This document shows, one piece after another, positions 62,554-64,000 of a stretch of DNA of 64,000 bases. The notes beneath the pieces are model-generated. The model made no database searches and was not told the DNA's origin. It worked only from the letters and a program-made list of their open reading frames with translations. Within the stretch, counting starts at the first letter, position 1, and every line of letters starts with the position of its first letter. Source of the DNA: Lachnospiraceae bacterium (lineage in GTDB: Bacteria; Bacillota; Clostridia; Lachnospirales; Lachnospiraceae); assembly GCA_022794265.1 (NCBI GenBank), contig JAAWEK010000003.1:186001-250000 (forward strand), read 5' to 3'. The translations under genes were made by a program, and so were the position numbers.

Positions 62554-62739
62554 ATGGCTAAATGTTCAATTTGTAATAAAGGTGCTCACTTCGGCAACGC
62601 AGTCAGCCACTCACATAGAAGATCAAACAAAATGTGGAAAGCAAATGTTAAATCTGTAAAAGTGAAGGTGAATGGAGCTAGCAAGAAAATGTATGTTTGT
62701 ACATCCTGCTTAAGATCCGGTTTAGTAGAAAGAGCTTAA
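62554..62739 (+). CDS. rpmB: 50S ribosomal protein L28
   Basis: 61 residues. MAKCSICNKGAHFGNAVSHS at the start and VCTSCLRSGLVERA at the end: four zinc cysteines, so the zinc-binding (C+) form of L28. AAGGAGG lies upstream of the ATG at 62554. Divergent from the Asp23-fakA pair, as in many Firmicutes. Confidence 0.97.
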   Translation: MAKCSICNKGAHFGNAVSHSHRRSNKMWKANVKSVKVKVNGASKKMYVCTSCLRSGLVERA

Positions 62740-62753
62740 TTTTAACAGTCCCA

Positions 62754-62795
62754 GAGAACACTTAAAGACATTGCCTTTAAGTGTTCTTTTTATTT
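62754..62795 (+). terminator. Terminator after rpmB
   Basis: AGAACACTTAAAG pairs with CTTTAAGTGTTCT (13 bp) around a 7-base loop and is followed by TTTTTATTT. Confidence 0.92.
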
Positions 62796-62848
62796 ACCGG
62801 AACAACATCTATTCTATGTTAGATTATTCATTTTCTTTAAATTGGACA

Positions 62849-62886
62849 CAGCCGGATCCAGGAATCTGAATGCCTGTCTCCGGCTG
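62849..62886 (-). terminator. Possible terminator after lysA
   Basis: CAGCCGGA and TCCGGCTG arms, with inner CAGG/CCTG, form a stable stem 10 bases after the lysA stop; the T-tract (AATTT) is short. Confidence 0.5.
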
Positions 62887-62895
62887 CTGCTTCTA

Positions 62896-64000
62896 TTATT
62901 TTAAAATATCAGTAAAATCAAAGGTTGCAAAATAATCTTCCGGCGTCTCTGCCCGTCTGATCATCTGAACCGAACCGTCCTCTTTCAACAGTAATTCTGC
63001 TGATTTTAACTTACCGTTATAGTTATATCCCATTGCAAACCCGTGGGCACCAGTATCATGAATTACGATAAAATCGCCGATATCGATTTTTGGCAACATA
63101 CGGTCAACTGCAAATTTATCGTTATTTTCACACAGGGAACCGGTAATATCATATTTATAATCACAAGGCTCCTTTTCTTTTCCCATGACAGTAATATGAT
63201 GATACGCCCCATACATGGCGGGCCGCATAAGATTTACCGCACAGGCATCCACACCGATATATTCTTTATGGATATGCTTCTCATGAATAGCTTTCGTCAC
63301 AAGACAGCCGTAAGGCCCTAACATATACCGTCCAAGTTCCGTATAGATTGCCACTTCCATGCCGGCAGGAACCAGAATCTCTTCATATGCTTTTTTAACC
63401 CCTTCTGCTATCTTATAAATATCATTCGGCTCCTGATCCGGTCGGTAAGGAATCCCGATTCCTCCGGAAAGATTGACAAAAGAAATTTCCACTCCTGTCT
63501 GTTCTTTAATTTCCACAATGGTTTCAAACAATATCCTTGCCAGTGTCGGATAATACTCATTTGTAACCGTATTACTTGCCAGAAATGAATGAATACCGAA
63601 TTTTTTAGCGCCCAATTCCTTTAATCTTTGATATCCTTCGATAATCTGAGGTTTGGTAAATCCATATTTTGCATCCCCCGGGTTATCCATAATACTGGTA
63701 CTAATTTTAAATACCCCGCCCGGATTAAAACGGCAGCAGATAGTTTCAGGTATTCCGCAGGTTTTATTCAGAAAATCAATATGGGTATAATCATCCAGAT
63801 TAATCTGGGCCTCCAGTTTTCTTGCCAAAAGAAACTCTTCTGCCGGAGTATCATTGGAAGAAAACATGATATCATCCCCATGAAACCCCAGTTTATCAGA
63901 CATCATAAGTTCCGTCAGAGAGGAACAGTCTACCCCGCAGCCGCACTCTTGTAATAACTTCAGAATAAACGGATTTGGTGTTGCTTTTACGGCAAAATAT
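62896..64000 (-). CDS. lysA: Diaminopimelate decarboxylase, partial (5' end beyond the right edge)
   Basis: The frame is open to the window edge, giving 368 codons without the N-terminus. The PLP lysine is in YFAVKATPNP at the very edge; the glycine-rich GGIGIPYRP loop, EPGR-type TELGRYM, and the CENNDKFAVDR active-site cysteine segment follow. It decarboxylates meso-DAP to lysine in the last step of lysine synthesis, though related family members act on other amino acids. The ATG at 63906 is internal. A terminator-like stem lies downstream. Confidence 0.9.
   Translation of the reverse strand, partial: YFAVKATPNPFILKLLQECGCGVDCSSLTELMMSDKLGFHGDDIMFSSNDTPAEEFLLARKLEAQINLDDYTHIDFLNKTCGIPETICCRFNPGGVFKISTSIMDNPGDAKYGFTKPQIIEGYQRLKELGAKKFGIHSFLASNTVTNEYYPTLARILFETIVEIKEQTGVEISFVNLSGGIGIPYRPDQEPNDIYKIAEGVKKAYEEILVPAGMEVAIYTELGRYMLGPYGCLVTKAIHEKHIHKEYIGVDACAVNLMRPAMYGAYHHITVMGKEKEPCDYKYDITGSLCENNDKFAVDRMLPKIDIGDFIVIHDTGAHGFAMGYNYNGKLKSAELLLKEDGSVQMIRRAETPEDYFATFDFTDILK

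Noticed and set aside
1..64000. CRISPR array, tRNA or rRNA genes
   Set aside because: No repeated spacers-and-repeats pattern and no tRNA-like or rRNA-like sequence was seen on reading the intergenic regions.

Overview
The window looks like a chromosomal segment of a spore-forming, anaerobic Clostridia member, most likely Lachnospiraceae. Evidence: a complete Rnf operon (rnfCDGEAB) with apbE, sporulation genes (yqfC, yqfD, a spoVB-like flippase, a BofC-like protein, a cotH-like kinase, an alpha/beta SASP), moderate-to-low GC, and gene order shared with other Firmicutes (miaB-mutS-mutL-miaA; yqfC-yqfD-phoH-HD-ybeY-cdd; rpmB/yloU/fakA/recG). The genus cannot be fixed from the sequence alone. 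Almost everything is on the minus strand; plus-strand genes are rare (39.36-40.69 kb, the SGNH gene, a TetR gene, an rrf2 gene, rpmB). No tRNA, rRNA, CRISPR array, transposase or integrase was found.

Region by region (in minus-strand reading order the operons run right to left). 0-9 kb: radC (cut by the left edge), a YnbB-type PLP enzyme, miaA, mutL, mutS, miaB: mismatch repair plus tRNA A37 modification. 9-16 kb: M14 peptidase, 5-formyl-THF cyclo-ligase, DUF896 protein, an unknown 400-residue protein, proB without proA, two FAD oxidoreductases. 16-23.5 kb: BofC-like protein, SpoVB-like flippase, then cdd, ybeY, an HD membrane protein, phoH, yqfD, yqfC and rpsU. 23.6-29.4 kb: alaS with a small membrane protein missed by usual length cut-offs, cotH-like kinase, queH, NUDIX. 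29.5-38.1 kb: class B PBP, FtsW/RodA protein, U32 peptidase, zapA, an unknown protein, ruvB, ruvA. 38.1-45.8 kb: a flavin-based electron-transfer block: Gx transporter, NusG-II protein, apbE (opposite strand) and rnfCDGEAB. 46-52 kb: SASP, DEDDh exonuclease, murF, ddl, recG.

52-60.2 kb is an accessory stretch lying between recG and fakA, genes that sit close together in Bacillus. It holds an SGNH hydrolase, a four-gene microprotein operon (26, 68, 50 and a frameshifted ~82 residues) divergent from a TetR regulator, an arsR-permease-thioredoxin operon, a divergent EFR1 ferredoxin/rrf2 pair, and an LTA-synthase-like enzyme. 60.2-64 kb returns to the conserved backbone: fakA, an Asp23 protein, rpmB, and lysA cut by the right edge.

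The best candidate for something undescribed is the TetR-linked microprotein operon at 53.0-53.95 kb: each intact tiny ORF has a strong Shine-Dalgarno sequence, the two divergent promoters overlap at their -10 boxes, and a palindrome covers the TetR -35 box. Other notable points are a probable non-canonical start codon in yqfD, a cysteine-rich tail on RnfE, a strong hairpin that buries the ribosome site of the M14 peptidase gene, and an operator-like dyad spanning both -35 boxes of the EFR1/rrf2 pair.
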